Shown: positions 16,552 through 25,124, numbered from the stretch's first letter. The stretch: DNA of 64,000 nt from Oscillospiraceae bacterium (GCA_902798545.1 CADBWQ010000009.1:1-64000), one strand, 5' to 3'. Translations and numbers: made by a program. Notes: a model not told the origin generated them from the sequence alone.

Positions 16552-17655
16552 TCAGCGCTGGATATTGGGAGCAATCTCCGGATCGTTCATGTTCTCAGCG
16601 GTGTACCAGCATGCGGGAGTCTCTTCATCCTGGACGGTCTCACCGTTTGCGATCATGGTCAGAAGGTCAATGGCAATCTGGCCCTGGAAGCGCGGGGACT
16701 GGGTGACGGCACCGAGAAGCTTGCCGCTCTCGACTGCGCCGGCAACAGTGGCACCGGAGTCAAAGCCGGCACCGACAACACTTTCGCCGAGTTTACCGAT
16801 GGTCTCATCGGCTGTGACGATACCGGAAGCAGTCTCCTGATTGGTACCCATGATGGCAATCAGGTCTTCCTTGTTGAGCAGAACGCCGGCTTCGGTAGCA
16901 CACAGTTCACTGGTGGCGGAGGCGGGGACACGGACTTCGATGATGACGTCAGCAGTGGAGGCATCGCCTGCATCCTTGCAGTCAGCAACATACTTGTCGC
17001 TGCCGGTTACGGCAACCGTCTTGCCGTCAGCGGTGACGAGGTCGATCATGGTGTCGATGAAGCCCAGACCACGGCTGATGACGGAGTCAGAGGTGACATC
17101 CTGGTTGACCAGACCGATGCGGACAGGAGCGGAAGCAGCGGCAATCTGATCCTTGACAGCTTCATAGACGTTGGTAGCTGCAATTCCGCCGGCATTGTAG
17201 TTGTCTGTCTTGGCAGTGGCATACACGCTGCCCTCGGGCGCTTCGGGAACACCGGAGTTGAAGCAGATCACAGGGATGCCGGCATCCATGGCTTCCTGCA
17301 GGGAGTCGAGGACGGCGGAAGCATCGGAGGCGGCGATGGCAATGCCGTCAGGGAAGCTGTTGATGGCGTTGTTAAGCATCTGAACCTGGTCTGCAATGTC
17401 GGTGTTGGAGCTGGGGCCCTGGCAGGTGACCTTGACGCCCAGGACCTTCGCCTCGTCTTCGGCACCGCCGACGGCTGCGCGCCAGAAGTCGGAGCTCATG
17501 CTCTTGACGATGAGGACAAAGTTGTATTCTTTCTCTGCGGTGACGTCACCGTATGCGGATTTGCCTTCGGCGAAGGCGGAGAAGCTGCCGCAGCCAACAA
17601 CGAGCGTTACGGCGAGTGCGAGGGCAAGAAGGATGCTCAGGGTTCTTTTTTTCAT
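16552..17655 (-). CDS. Ribose-type sugar-binding lipoprotein (RbsB/Peripla_BP_4 family)
   Basis: A 367-residue binding protein. The N-terminus has a signal peptide ending in the lipobox Val-Val-Gly-Cys22, so it should be lipid-anchored outside the membrane. The mature part has the type I binding-protein fold: FVLIVKSMSSDFWRAAVGGAEDEA, then DGIAIAASDASAVLDSLQEA and PVICFNSGV. It is the last gene of the operon UlaG-like, permease, ATPase, permease, binding protein; binding-protein genes are usually first. A terminator follows. The likely ligand is a pentose, polyol or sugar lactone/acid, judged only from the adjacent UlaG-like gene. Confidence 0.9.
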   Translation of the reverse strand: MKKRTLSILLALALAVTLVVGCGSFSAFAEGKSAYGDVTAEKEYNFVLIVKSMSSDFWRAAVGGAEDEAKVLGVKVTCQGPSSNTDIADQVQMLNNAINSFPDGIAIAASDASAVLDSLQEAMDAGIPVICFNSGVPEAPEGSVYATAKTDNYNAGGIAATNVYEAVKDQIAAASAPVRIGLVNQDVTSDSVISRGLGFIDTMIDLVTADGKTVAVTGSDKYVADCKDAGDASTADVIIEVRVPASATSELCATEAGVLLNKEDLIAIMGTNQETASGIVTADETIGKLGESVVGAGFDSGATVAGAVESGKLLGAVTQSPRFQGQIAIDLLTMIANGETVQDEETPACWYTAENMNDPEIAPNIQR

Positions 17656-17730
17656 TTTGATATCTCCTTGTTTTTTTATTTGAACGCCTTTCGGCCTTCA
17701 TCTACGACAGTTGGATTTCTGACAGGACGA

Positions 17731-18711
17731 TTATCTCTTGTTCTTCATTACGTCAATACCGACCGCACCGAGGAGGATGATGCCCGTGATGATCTGCTGC
17801 CAGTTGGCCTGGAGGCCGACAAAGGGAAGGCCGGTCTTGAGCATAGACATGATAAACACGCCAATGAGGGTGCCAGCGATGGAACCGACGCCGCCCGCGG
17901 TAGACGTTCCGCCGATGATGGCGCTGCCGATGGCATCAAGCTCCAGTCCGCCTCCTGTACCGGGTGAAAGCTCCTGGAAGGTGGCCGCATAGGCAAGCGC
18001 GGCAAGTCCGGTGAAGAAGCCGGTGATGGCATAGGCGGCAATGTGGTATTTGACAACCTTGACGCCGGAGAGGCGCGTGGCTTCCTTGTTGCTGCCGATG
18101 GCGATGATATAGCGGCCGAGTTTGGTCTTGTTGAGGATAAAGGTCATGATGATAACACTCAACAGGACCCACAGGAAGCCCGTCGGGATCATGACGCCGT
18201 TGATCTGGGTACGGAACAGAGAACGGAACCAGCCCTGTGCAGAGGCGGCCTGCGGCCAGGTGACGCTCATGCCGCCGACAACAACCGAGCCGATACCGCG
18301 GGTGATCATCATGGTCGCCAGGGTTGCGATAAATGGAGGAATGTCGAAAACAGCGATCAGCGTCCCGTTGAAGAGGCCAAACAGGACCGCTACCAGGACC
18401 GTCACAAGCATTCCTACACCAACCGGCATCCCCTGCTCTATTACCAGGTATCCTCCGATCATGCCATAACAGATCATGCCCGTCCCGAGTGACAGGTCAA
18501 CACCTCCGGTGATCAGGGCAAAAGTCGCGCCGATGGCCATAAATGTGATGTAGTAAGAGTAGCTCAGAATTGTGATGATAGTGGAGTAGCTGCGGAAAGA
18601 AGCGCTCAGAATTGAGAATGCGGCAAACAGAACAATCAGAACCGCAAGGATGACCAGCTTCTGTGTTCCGATTGCGTTCACGAGCGGACTGCCTGATTTT
18701 TTCTTATTCAT
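17731..18711 (-). CDS. Ribose-type ABC permease (RbsC family), second
   Basis: A 326-residue membrane protein with 8-10 hydrophobic segments. It has the BPD_transp_2 conserved stretches GGVDLSLGTGMICYGM near residue 67, GNKEATRLSGV near residue 205 and AIGSAIIGGTSTAGGVGS near residue 265. It starts 12 bases after the ATPase stop. It shares its fold with the permease at 20227-21210, so the transporter probably uses a permease heterodimer. Confidence 0.92.
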   Translation of the reverse strand: MNKKKSGSPLVNAIGTQKLVILAVLIVLFAAFSILSASFRSYSTIITILSYSYYITFMAIGATFALITGGVDLSLGTGMICYGMIGGYLVIEQGMPVGVGMLVTVLVAVLFGLFNGTLIAVFDIPPFIATLATMMITRGIGSVVVGGMSVTWPQAASAQGWFRSLFRTQINGVMIPTGFLWVLLSVIIMTFILNKTKLGRYIIAIGSNKEATRLSGVKVVKYHIAAYAITGFFTGLAALAYAATFQELSPGTGGGLELDAIGSAIIGGTSTAGGVGSIAGTLIGVFIMSMLKTGLPFVGLQANWQQIITGIILLGAVGIDVMKNKR

Positions 18712-18723
18712 CTCGTCCTCTCC

Positions 18724-20217
18724 TCATTCCTGCATGGTTGCAGCCTGCATGATGGTTTCCTGTGTGGCGTCTTCAATCGCGATCTCACCGGTTTTGCGTC
18801 CTTCACACATGACGATAATTCTGTCGCTCATACGTAGAATCTCGGTCATCTCCGAGGAGATCATGATGATGGATTTCCCTTCTGCGGCAAGCTGATTCAT
18901 CAGATGGTAGATTTCATTTTTTGCGCCGACATCAATGCCGCGGGTTGGTTCGTCGAAGATCAGAATATCGCAGTTTCGGCACAGCCACTTGGCAATGACC
19001 ACTTTCTGCTGGTTGCCTCCGGAGAGGTTTACAACAAGCTGGTCGATGCCGGGCGTCTTGGTCTTCAGACTGTCCACGTACTTCTGCGCGGCAGCGTTTT
19101 CCATTTTCCGGTTGATGAAGATCCCCTTCATGAATTCGGGCAGCGTGGCAAGCGTGGTGTTTTCTGCAATGGTCTTCTGCAGGACAATACCGAATTGCTT
19201 GCGGTCTTCGGACAGGTAACCGATACCGAGCCGGACCGCATCCTGCGGCGTCCTGATCTCGGCCTTCTGGCCGTTAATCCAGATGTCGCCTGATGTCTTG
19301 GGGTCGGCACCGAAGAGCGCACGCATGGTCTCGGTACGACCGGCGCCCATCAGGCCGGAGAAGCCGAGGATTTCACCCTTGTGCAGCTCAAAGCTGACAT
19401 TCTGCACCATCTTTCCGGCATTCAGGTTTTCCACTTTGAGAACGACAGGGGCATCCGGCGGCACCATGCTCTTGGTTTTCGGATCTTCGTAGATGGTCCG
19501 TCCGACCATCATCTTGATGATGTCATCCTTCGTGCAGTCCTTTGTGATCAGCGTCCCGGCGTAGGTCCCGTCGCGCATGACGGTGACACGGTCGGTGATC
19601 ACCTTAATCTCATCCATACGGTGTGAGATATAGACAATGCCCATGTCCTTGCTCTTCAGATCGCGGATAATCTTGAACAGCTGCTCAATTTCCGTTTCTG
19701 TCAGCGCAGCGGACGGCTCGTCGAATACGACCAGCTTCGCGTTATGGGAGATGGCCTTGGCGATCTCGCACATCTGCTGCTTCCCGACGGTGAGTGTGCT
19801 CATCTTGTCGCGCGGGTCAATATCGATACCGAGCATGTCAAAGAGCGCCCTGGAATCACGTACCATCTTGGCGTCGTCAATCCGGATCCCTTTCATCGGT
19901 TCGCGCCCGATGAAGATGTTCTGAGCCACCGTAAGATGGTTGACCATGTTGAGTTCCTGGTGCACGATGACGATGCCGGCGTCCTGTGCGTCGCGGGGGC
20001 TTGTAAAGGATACTTCCTTTCCTTCGTAAACGATGGAACCCGAATCCTTGCTGTAGATTCCGGTGAGAATTTTCATAAGTGTCGATTTTCCGGCACCATT
20101 CTCACCCATCAGGGCATGAACCTCACCTTTACGGACTTCAAAATCAACATGATCAAGTGCGTGGACACCGGGGAAGGATTTGTCAATCCCCTTCATTGTT
20201 AAAATGACTTCACCCAT
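18724..20217 (-). CDS. Ribose-type ABC ATPase (RbsA/MglA family), duplicated nucleotide-binding domains
   Basis: A 497-residue protein with two ATPase domains. The first has Walker A GENGAGKST, signature LTVGKQQMCEIAKA and Walker B LVVFDEPSAALT. The second has the degenerate Walker A GLMGAGRTE, signature LSGGNQQKVVIAKWL and Walker B ILIFDEPTRGID. This asymmetry is normal for RbsA/MglA/XylG proteins. It energises the two flanking permeases. The gap to the upstream permease gene is 9 bases. Confidence 0.94.
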   Translation of the reverse strand: MGEVILTMKGIDKSFPGVHALDHVDFEVRKGEVHALMGENGAGKSTLMKILTGIYSKDSGSIVYEGKEVSFTSPRDAQDAGIVIVHQELNMVNHLTVAQNIFIGREPMKGIRIDDAKMVRDSRALFDMLGIDIDPRDKMSTLTVGKQQMCEIAKAISHNAKLVVFDEPSAALTETEIEQLFKIIRDLKSKDMGIVYISHRMDEIKVITDRVTVMRDGTYAGTLITKDCTKDDIIKMMVGRTIYEDPKTKSMVPPDAPVVLKVENLNAGKMVQNVSFELHKGEILGFSGLMGAGRTETMRALFGADPKTSGDIWINGQKAEIRTPQDAVRLGIGYLSEDRKQFGIVLQKTIAENTTLATLPEFMKGIFINRKMENAAAQKYVDSLKTKTPGIDQLVVNLSGGNQQKVVIAKWLCRNCDILIFDEPTRGIDVGAKNEIYHLMNQLAAEGKSIIMISSEMTEILRMSDRIIVMCEGRKTGEIAIEDATQETIMQAATMQE

Positions 20218-20226
20218 ACCGCGCCC

Positions 20227-21210
20227 TCAATTCTTTCTCTTCCGGCTGCGGATATCCGCATAGACGGCAATCAGAACAATAATGCCGGTAATTACGTACT
20301 GGTAATCCTTCTGGAAGCCAAGTGCCATAATGCCCTCCTGCAGGAGTGCGATAATCATTGTACCGATGATCGTTCCGCCGACCGAAGCGAGGCCGCCGGC
20401 CATGGATGTGCCGCCCATGACACAGCTTGCAATGGCTTCGTTGTTGAATGTGTCACCGAGGCCGGGCTGAACCGTGGTATAGGCCCCCACATAGAAGATC
20501 GCGGCAATGCCGGCCAGCGTTCCGCAGATCAGATAAGCCAGCATTTCCCACTTTTTCACATTGACACCGGACAGGCGGACCGCTTCCTTGTTGCTTCCGA
20601 GGCAGAGAATGTACCGCCCCGCCTTTGTCTTATTCAGAACAATGCCGCAGATGACCGCAACCAGAAGCAGGATAATGAGACCGGTCGGGATCTGGGTGCC
20701 GTTGAGTCTGTATTTGACAAGCATCCTGTACCAGCCGTTTGCCTGGGAGGCCTGCGGCCAGCTGACCGACTGCGTCCTGGTGAAGACGGATCCGACACCT
20801 TTGGCAATCATCATTCCGGCCATGGAGGTAATGAACGGCGGAATGCCGACAAATGCGACCATAAATCCGTTGAAGGCGCCGAACATCGTTCCGACCAGAA
20901 TGCTCACAATCAGACAGACCGGAAGCGGCAGGCCCATTTTTGTAAGCATCTGACCGGATATCAGAGCTGCGCAGAACATGACGGGACCGACAGAAAAGTC
21001 GATGCCGCCGGTTGCAATGGCAAAAGTAACGCCGAGTGCGAGGAAGCCAAGAAAATAAGCATAGTTCAGAGCGCTCAGGATTCTTGCATACTTCAGGAAC
21101 GTCGGGCTCAGAATCGCAAAAATGACGTACATCAGTACCAGAACGCCAAAGAGGATGATGCGGTTAAATCCCAGCTTCTTGACGACCGGCAGGTTTCTGA
21201 ACTTCTCCAT
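20227..21210 (-). CDS. Ribose-type ABC permease (RbsC family), first
   Basis: A 327-residue membrane protein of the BPD_transp_2 family. Conserved parts are TGGIDFSVGPVMFCAAL near residue 68, GSNKEAVRLSGVN near residue 206 and ASCVMGGTSMAGGLASVGGT near residue 262. It follows the UlaG-like gene by 22 bases and precedes the ATPase gene by 9 bases. It is clearly a paralogue of the permease at 17731-18711. Confidence 0.92.
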   Translation of the reverse strand: MEKFRNLPVVKKLGFNRIILFGVLVLMYVIFAILSPTFLKYARILSALNYAYFLGFLALGVTFAIATGGIDFSVGPVMFCAALISGQMLTKMGLPLPVCLIVSILVGTMFGAFNGFMVAFVGIPPFITSMAGMMIAKGVGSVFTRTQSVSWPQASQANGWYRMLVKYRLNGTQIPTGLIILLLVAVICGIVLNKTKAGRYILCLGSNKEAVRLSGVNVKKWEMLAYLICGTLAGIAAIFYVGAYTTVQPGLGDTFNNEAIASCVMGGTSMAGGLASVGGTIIGTMIIALLQEGIMALGFQKDYQYVITGIIVLIAVYADIRSRKRKN

Positions 21211-21232
21211 TTATTCCTCCAGTCGCTGAATA

Positions 21233-22327
21233 TCAGTCCTTCTTCGTTCCGTACTTCTTGGCATACTCTCCGTAGGTGATGGAGCGGGTGGGGTCATAGC
21301 CGTCGCTCTGGTTGGGATAGCGGTAACGCTTGATATCCTGGTCAGTCGGATAGGTAAAGCGGCCGCCGGGGAGCATGATAACCGTTTTGATCTCCGGGGT
21401 GTTTTCCTGCACAATACGCTCAAACTGTGCGCAGAGCATGGTGGGATCGCTGGCCGTGTTGGCCCAGTTGTCATAATGGTCGGGAATAAGGACCTTGGCA
21501 CGGAGTGTCTCGCCGAGACGGGCGCAGTCGTATGGGGTCATCTTGTCGGTCGCGCCGGGAGCGTTCATGCCCATGTCGAAGATCGCAACGTCGATGTCAT
21601 AGTTGTTGCCGATGGCGATATAGGCATCGTTGTACCAGGTGTCGCCGAGGAAGAGAATATTGCCGCCGGAGGTCTTGAACAGGAAGCTTACACAGCACTC
21701 TTCATAGGGACGCACCGTTGCGCCGTCACCGGTCTTGATAACCGTCTGATCGTAGTTCATCAGGAACTCAATCTCGCATCCGGGGAACTTGACAGACTCG
21801 CCGACAATGGCGGTGATGATGCGGTCATCGGGAACTTCAAAGGATTTCAACTTGTCCACGGTGCGGGGAGGTGCGATGAACTTGCAGTCTGTGGTCTGCA
21901 GCGCAGCCTTGACCGTATAGATATCGCAGTGATCCTGGTGCTGGTGCGTGCTGAGTGCGGCGTCAAGACGGTTGAACTTCCAGGGATCGATGACCTGAGG
22001 ATTCATGCGCATCCAGTTGATGGTGTCGGCACCGGCCTGTTTGCAGACACCGCAGTAATAATACTGGGTATAGTGAGAAGGACCGGAATAGACATCGATA
22101 AAGAAAATGGCGCCTTCATCGGTTTTGAGCATCCAGGACGGGCCTCCCAGCCACCAGAGTGCGACGGTGCCTTTCTTTACTTCAAGGTTTTCGATCTCCT
22201 GATTGAGCATGGAGCCCCATTCCGGGAAACAGTCCTCGAGCCAGTCCTGACGCGTGATGGGACGGTTCTGATTGAGATAGTCGCCGGCGAGAATGCCGCG
22301 GCCATCGGTTTTGATTACTTCAGGCAT
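21233..22327 (-). CDS. UlaG-like metallo-beta-lactamase-fold hydrolase
   Basis: A 364-residue cytoplasmic hydrolase. The metal-binding motif is His128-x-His130-x-Asp132-His133. The later GDTWYND and IPDHYDNW segments supply further metal ligands. Length and the N-terminal extension (EWGSMLNQEIENLEVKKGTVALWWLGGP) match UlaG, the L-ascorbate-6-phosphate lactonase. UlaG usually sits with a PTS that phosphorylates ascorbate; here it opens an ABC-importer operon and no kinase lies within it, so the substrate may be an unphosphorylated or different lactone. The operon promoter carries the palindrome ATTGTATACAAT, also found before the adjacent gntR-type gene. A second UlaG-like gene lies at 37287-38387. 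Confidence 0.88.
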   Translation of the reverse strand: MPEVIKTDGRGILAGDYLNQNRPITRQDWLEDCFPEWGSMLNQEIENLEVKKGTVALWWLGGPSWMLKTDEGAIFFIDVYSGPSHYTQYYYCGVCKQAGADTINWMRMNPQVIDPWKFNRLDAALSTHQHQDHCDIYTVKAALQTTDCKFIAPPRTVDKLKSFEVPDDRIITAIVGESVKFPGCEIEFLMNYDQTVIKTGDGATVRPYEECCVSFLFKTSGGNILFLGDTWYNDAYIAIGNNYDIDVAIFDMGMNAPGATDKMTPYDCARLGETLRAKVLIPDHYDNWANTASDPTMLCAQFERIVQENTPEIKTVIMLPGGRFTYPTDQDIKRYRYPNQSDGYDPTRSITYGEYAKKYGTKKD

Positions 22328-22384
22328 GTTGATTTCCTCCGTTTATCATATATTGTTCCTGAGAATTTGCTTGTTTACGAGTCC

Positions 22385-22413
22385 ATTATTGTATACAATC
22401 TATCGAAAGTCAA
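22385..22413 (-). promoter_or_regulatory. Promoter and GntR operator of the UlaG/ABC operon
   Basis: -35 TTGACT (22408-22413), 17-bp spacer, -10 AATAAT (22385-22390). The perfect 12-bp palindrome ATTGTATACAAT (22388-22399) covers the -10 edge, the right place for a repressor. It matches the TNGTNNNACNA-type sites of FadR-subfamily GntR regulators. Confidence 0.7.
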
Positions 22414-22520
22414 TACAATTTTTACGGATCGCATATTTTTCGTGAATCTTGAATGAAACGGATTCGCTTTTTTTGTTTAGTTTGACGAAACTTCAGCGTG
22501 GCCGATCCGGAGACATAAAA

Positions 22521-22544
22521 AAGCGGCATCTTTCGATGCCGCTT
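22521..22544 (-). terminator. Terminator after the gntR-type gene
   Basis: Stem AAGCGGCATC / GATGCCGCTT with a TTTC loop and T6 after it on the minus strand, 28 bases past the stop. Confidence 0.8.
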
Positions 22545-22571
22545 CATGAATTGCTTCCCGGGTCGGAATGC

Positions 22572-23231
22572 TCATCCCTCATAGAGACTGTCCGGGATTC
22601 CTTCGACGTTATAGAATTTCAGACTGGGCTTTGTGATCGCTTCCATCCCGGCTTCCGCATCGCCCTTCTCCAGGGCGCTGACAATGCGAAGATGTCCCTC
22701 ATACTGTTCTTTCGGATCTTCTGCGTTGAGATAGTTTGTTGCCTGCAGGTATTCAAGCTGAATGAGGAGGTTGCGTTCGAGCTGGAACAATGTGCGATTC
22801 TTCGTAATTCGACTGAGTTCAAGATGAAAGTCCGAGTCAGCATCAACCCGGCCGGAGTAATTATCCTCGAGCGCCCGTTGATAACAGGTCTCAGCCAGCT
22901 CGCGCAGGACCTCATACTCTGCACGGCTTCCATAATAAATCGCAAGGCGGATGGCAAGTCGATCCAGGCAGATTTTTGTAATGCCGACCTCCCGCATACG
23001 CTCGCTGTCAAATACGGTTATTTCAGAATACTTATTGGGATACAGGGTGACAACGTTTGCCGTTGCCAGATCCCGCAGCGCATCTCTGACCGGAGTCCGG
23101 CTGACATGAAGGATCTCGGCAATAGAGGTCTCCGGAATTCTGTCGCCTGGTTTCAGTTCGCCGGACAGGATCTTGTCCAGCAGATAGCGATAGATGGCAT
23201 TGGTAGTCTCCGAGCGGAAGCGTTCTGTCAT
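22572..23231 (-). CDS. GntR-family (FadR/FCD) transcriptional regulator
   Basis: A 219-residue protein. The N-terminal winged helix has the GntR signature (ILSGELKPGDRIPETSIAEIL, then VSRTPVRDALRDLA). An all-helical FCD effector domain follows, with DSDFHLELSRITKN holding likely metal/ligand residues and HLRIVSALEKGDAEAG near the end. These regulators usually repress sugar-acid genes and are released by an organic or sugar acid. Its promoter holds a site (CAGTATACAAT) that nearly matches the palindrome in the neighbouring UlaG/ABC promoter, so it probably controls both. Confidence 0.93.
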   Translation of the reverse strand: MTERFRSETTNAIYRYLLDKILSGELKPGDRIPETSIAEILHVSRTPVRDALRDLATANVVTLYPNKYSEITVFDSERMREVGITKICLDRLAIRLAIYYGSRAEYEVLRELAETCYQRALEDNYSGRVDADSDFHLELSRITKNRTLFQLERNLLIQLEYLQATNYLNAEDPKEQYEGHLRIVSALEKGDAEAGMEAITKPSLKFYNVEGIPDSLYEG

Positions 23232-23263
23232 AGTATCCCAACTTTCGATTCAATCTTGGAGAA

Positions 23264-23293
23264 CAGTATACAATAATTCTTCCTGCAGAACAA
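23264..23293 (-). promoter_or_regulatory. Promoter and operator of the gntR-type gene
   Basis: -35 TTGTTC (23288-23293), 17-bp spacer, -10 TATACT (23265-23270). CAGTATACAAT (23264-23274) resembles the GntR palindrome at 22388-22399. CAATCTTG (23251-23258) and CAAGATTG (23291-23298) form an outer inverted repeat. Confidence 0.65.
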
Positions 23294-23295
23294 GA

Positions 23296-23324
23296 TTGAT
23301 TTTTTACATGGTTTCAGGTATAGT
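23296..23324 (+). promoter_or_regulatory. Promoter of the gene at 23366
   Basis: -35 TTGATT (23296-23301), 17-bp spacer, -10 TATAGT (23319-23324). Its -35 is only 2 bases from the divergent gntR -35, so the two promoters probably interfere. Confidence 0.65.
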
Positions 23325-23365
23325 TGTATTTATAAAAGGATTGATTATTGCAGGAGGCTACAGGA

Positions 23366-23947
23366 ATGGAGCAGTTTTCAGGTACTCTTGGCCGTTATTA
23401 TAATGAAATTGAGCCCTCTGTCCGTAAAAGTCTTTTTGGCGTTCTTCAAAGCGATCCGGCTCTGCCGCCGGTTTTCAACCGCCTGTATGAGCTGCGTTAT
23501 GTTGATGGGAAGAACCCGGAAAACGAAGTTGACCTGTTTCTCTGGCATCTGGTCAATCTGGTGCAGTACCACGGTGCGCCCGGTTTGCTGAAAAGGAAGA
23601 CTCGTAAGGATATCCTGGCGATCTACCGACAGATGGGACTGGTTCCGGAAGCGCCGTATACGGAAGAAGAGGCACGTATTCTTTACTGGGAACTGCGCAA
23701 CGCAGTCCGCCGGTATTTTGGTACGCTCTCCGCTCCGAGCTATGGAAGGAAGCTCTTCGGAACGCTGTCTGCGAAAGACGACGAGAGAGTCGCCCGGATG
23801 GAAGAGGAAGCGTGGAAAATCTCCTACGGGAACGCGTCAAAATTCGACCTTCAGGAAGAATCCGCTCCGCTCTGCAGCGCGGTGGATGACGAGTACAGAG
23901 ACTATTTCCACAGTGAGTCTTCACTGGCTGAACGGCGGCCAAAGTAG
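23366..23947 (+). CDS. Uncharacterised 193-residue cytoplasmic protein
   Basis: The protein has no signal peptide or membrane helix. It is rich in charged residues and predicted helices: MEQFSGTLGRYYNEIEPSVR, then LFLWHLVNLVQYHGAPGLLKRK and EEARILYWELRNAVRRYF. It recalls short hypothetical proteins of Clostridia but I cannot name a family with certainty. ATG at 23366 is chosen because GGAGG lies 9 bases upstream. It is a single-gene unit with its own promoter and a strong terminator, divergent from gntR. Nothing visible links it to sugar uptake. Confidence 0.75.
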   Translation: MEQFSGTLGRYYNEIEPSVRKSLFGVLQSDPALPPVFNRLYELRYVDGKNPENEVDLFLWHLVNLVQYHGAPGLLKRKTRKDILAIYRQMGLVPEAPYTEEEARILYWELRNAVRRYFGTLSAPSYGRKLFGTLSAKDDERVARMEEEAWKISYGNASKFDLQEESAPLCSAVDDEYRDYFHSESSLAERRPK

Positions 23948-23954
23948 CAAAAGG

Positions 23955-23990
23955 ACGTCCCGGGAATCCATCCCGGGACGTTTTCTTTTT
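23955..23990 (+). terminator. Bidirectional terminator
   Basis: Perfect 11-bp stem (ACGTCCCGGGA / TCCCGGGACGT), 5-base loop, then TTTTCTTTTT on the plus strand. On the minus strand CCTTTTGC follows, so it can also serve the converging gene that ends at 24029. Confidence 0.85.
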
Positions 23991-24028
23991 CGGTTGTAGC
24001 CTGTACTGCCGGAAGTCCGCCGGAATGC

Positions 24029-24667
24029 TTACAGGCTGGATATTCCGTAGCTGTTGACCAGCGCATCCAGCTTGACGCCGGCTTTGCAGAGCGGGCATTC
24101 ATTGGGCGGGGCCGCCATGAAGTCTCCCAGCATCTCTGCGCTGAAAATACTCGTAATGGGCAGGCCCGCGCATTTTTGCCCGGCGGAAAAGATCGAGCAG
24201 ATTCCCTCTGGAATCCCGCCGTAATACTTCACCGCGTTGACGGCATCCATCACCATGGCGCCCGACGCGATGGTCGCCGCAAGGATCAGGACATGCCGGT
24301 TGCGGATCAGATGCGCGGTGTTGCTGCGGAAGATGGTCTGGTTCCCGGTGGTCTGTTCCGGTGTGACGACATAGATCGTCTTATGCTCGTTGGTGATCTC
24401 GATACCGGCGTCCATCAGTTCCTCCGCGATGCAGGTTCCAAGGACCTCGGTTCCTTCCAGGCACAGGATCGAATCGACCGGTGTGGATTTGTCCAGCTTG
24501 CTCACCAGTTCCTTTGCCGCCTGTTTGGCTTCGCCCAGGCGGTGTTTGGTATATGTCATGTCCAGATAATAGTTCACATGACAGCTTCTCGCGGCAAAGT
24601 GCCCTTTGGCAATGCGCAGCGGAATGCTGTGCGCCTCTTCCCTGAGATGCGATGTTGAGATTCCCAT
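24029..24667 (-). CDS. Type I phosphoribosyltransferase-like protein (orotate PRTase-related)
   Basis: A 212-residue protein with the PRTase core. HVLILAATIASGAMVMDAVNAVKYYGG (residues ~125-151, split here as HVLILAAT and ASGAMVMDA) fits the PRPP-binding strand-loop, but the usual acidic pair (DD or ED) before the loop is replaced by Ala-Ala, so catalysis with PRPP is doubtful. The N-terminal half has a substrate-region-like CLEGTEVLG. The C-terminus adds a CPLCKAG motif, possibly metal-binding. It is a single-gene unit with a TTTACA/TACAAT promoter. It may be a regulator or a diverged enzyme rather than PyrE; no pyrimidine genes are nearby. Confidence 0.7.
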   Translation of the reverse strand: MGISTSHLREEAHSIPLRIAKGHFAARSCHVNYYLDMTYTKHRLGEAKQAAKELVSKLDKSTPVDSILCLEGTEVLGTCIAEELMDAGIEITNEHKTIYVVTPEQTTGNQTIFRSNTAHLIRNRHVLILAATIASGAMVMDAVNAVKYYGGIPEGICSIFSAGQKCAGLPITSIFSAEMLGDFMAAPPNECPLCKAGVKLDALVNSYGISSL

Positions 24668-24726
24668 AGCTGCAGCTCCTTTTCTTCAGATTGTTGACTC
24701 ATCGGGATCGATGATTTCATAATCTG

Positions 24727-24755
24727 ATTGTATCATAGTGTTAAGCGCGTGTAAA
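24727..24755 (-). promoter_or_regulatory. Promoter of the PRTase-like gene
   Basis: -35 TTTACA (24750-24755), 17-bp spacer, -10 TACAAT (24727-24732). Confidence 0.6.
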
Positions 24756-24782
24756 ATAAAAAATCTGCATTTTTAGAAAAAG

Positions 24783-24929
24783 ATGCTGACGCACCTGTAC
24801 TGTGCGCTTCTGCAGCTCTGCCCACTTGTGACCTGCGGGATCGCGGCGTCGTTACCCCGGTTTGAAGAGTCGTCCGAAGACGCTCTGATCTGCCCGGAAT
24901 GCGGCTACATTCTGCGTACCGTCGCGTAA
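24783..24929 (+). CDS. Possible 48-residue small protein or relic with CPECG motif
   Basis: The frame runs from ATG 24783 to TAA 24927. The second half (FEESSEDALICPECGYILRT) reads like the end of a real zinc-ribbon or rubredoxin-like protein, while the first half (MLTHLYCALLQLCPLVTCG) is less protein-like. The ribosome site is poor, and a terminator hairpin follows about 84 bases later. It could be a small zinc-binding protein or the tail of a decayed gene. The rest of 24668-25124 has no other gene I can support. Confidence 0.3.
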   Translation: MLTHLYCALLQLCPLVTCGIAASLPRFEESSEDALICPECGYILRTVA

Positions 24930-25012
24930 AATCATCCGGCATGGTATTTACTGTACGCCGAGAGAGAGCATAGAAACAGCATAGCCGTATGGCATAGAGA
25001 GAATACCACAAG

Positions 25013-25054
25013 CAAGAAGCCAAGGCGACCCTTTGAGGCAGCCTTGGCTTCTTG
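25013..25054 (-). terminator. Hairpin between the small ORF and the DUF554 gene
   Basis: Perfect 14-bp stem (CAAGAAGCCAAGGC / GCCTTGGCTTCTTG) with a 14-base loop. Tails are only weakly T-rich on either strand. It probably serves the DUF554-like gene ending at 25125 and any plus-strand transcript. Confidence 0.55.
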
Positions 25055-25124
25055 TTATTCAGGGCTATTTTGCTACCGCCCCTTGTATAATCGTGAGGAA
25101 TAGAGAAGCCTCGAAAGGCTGCGG

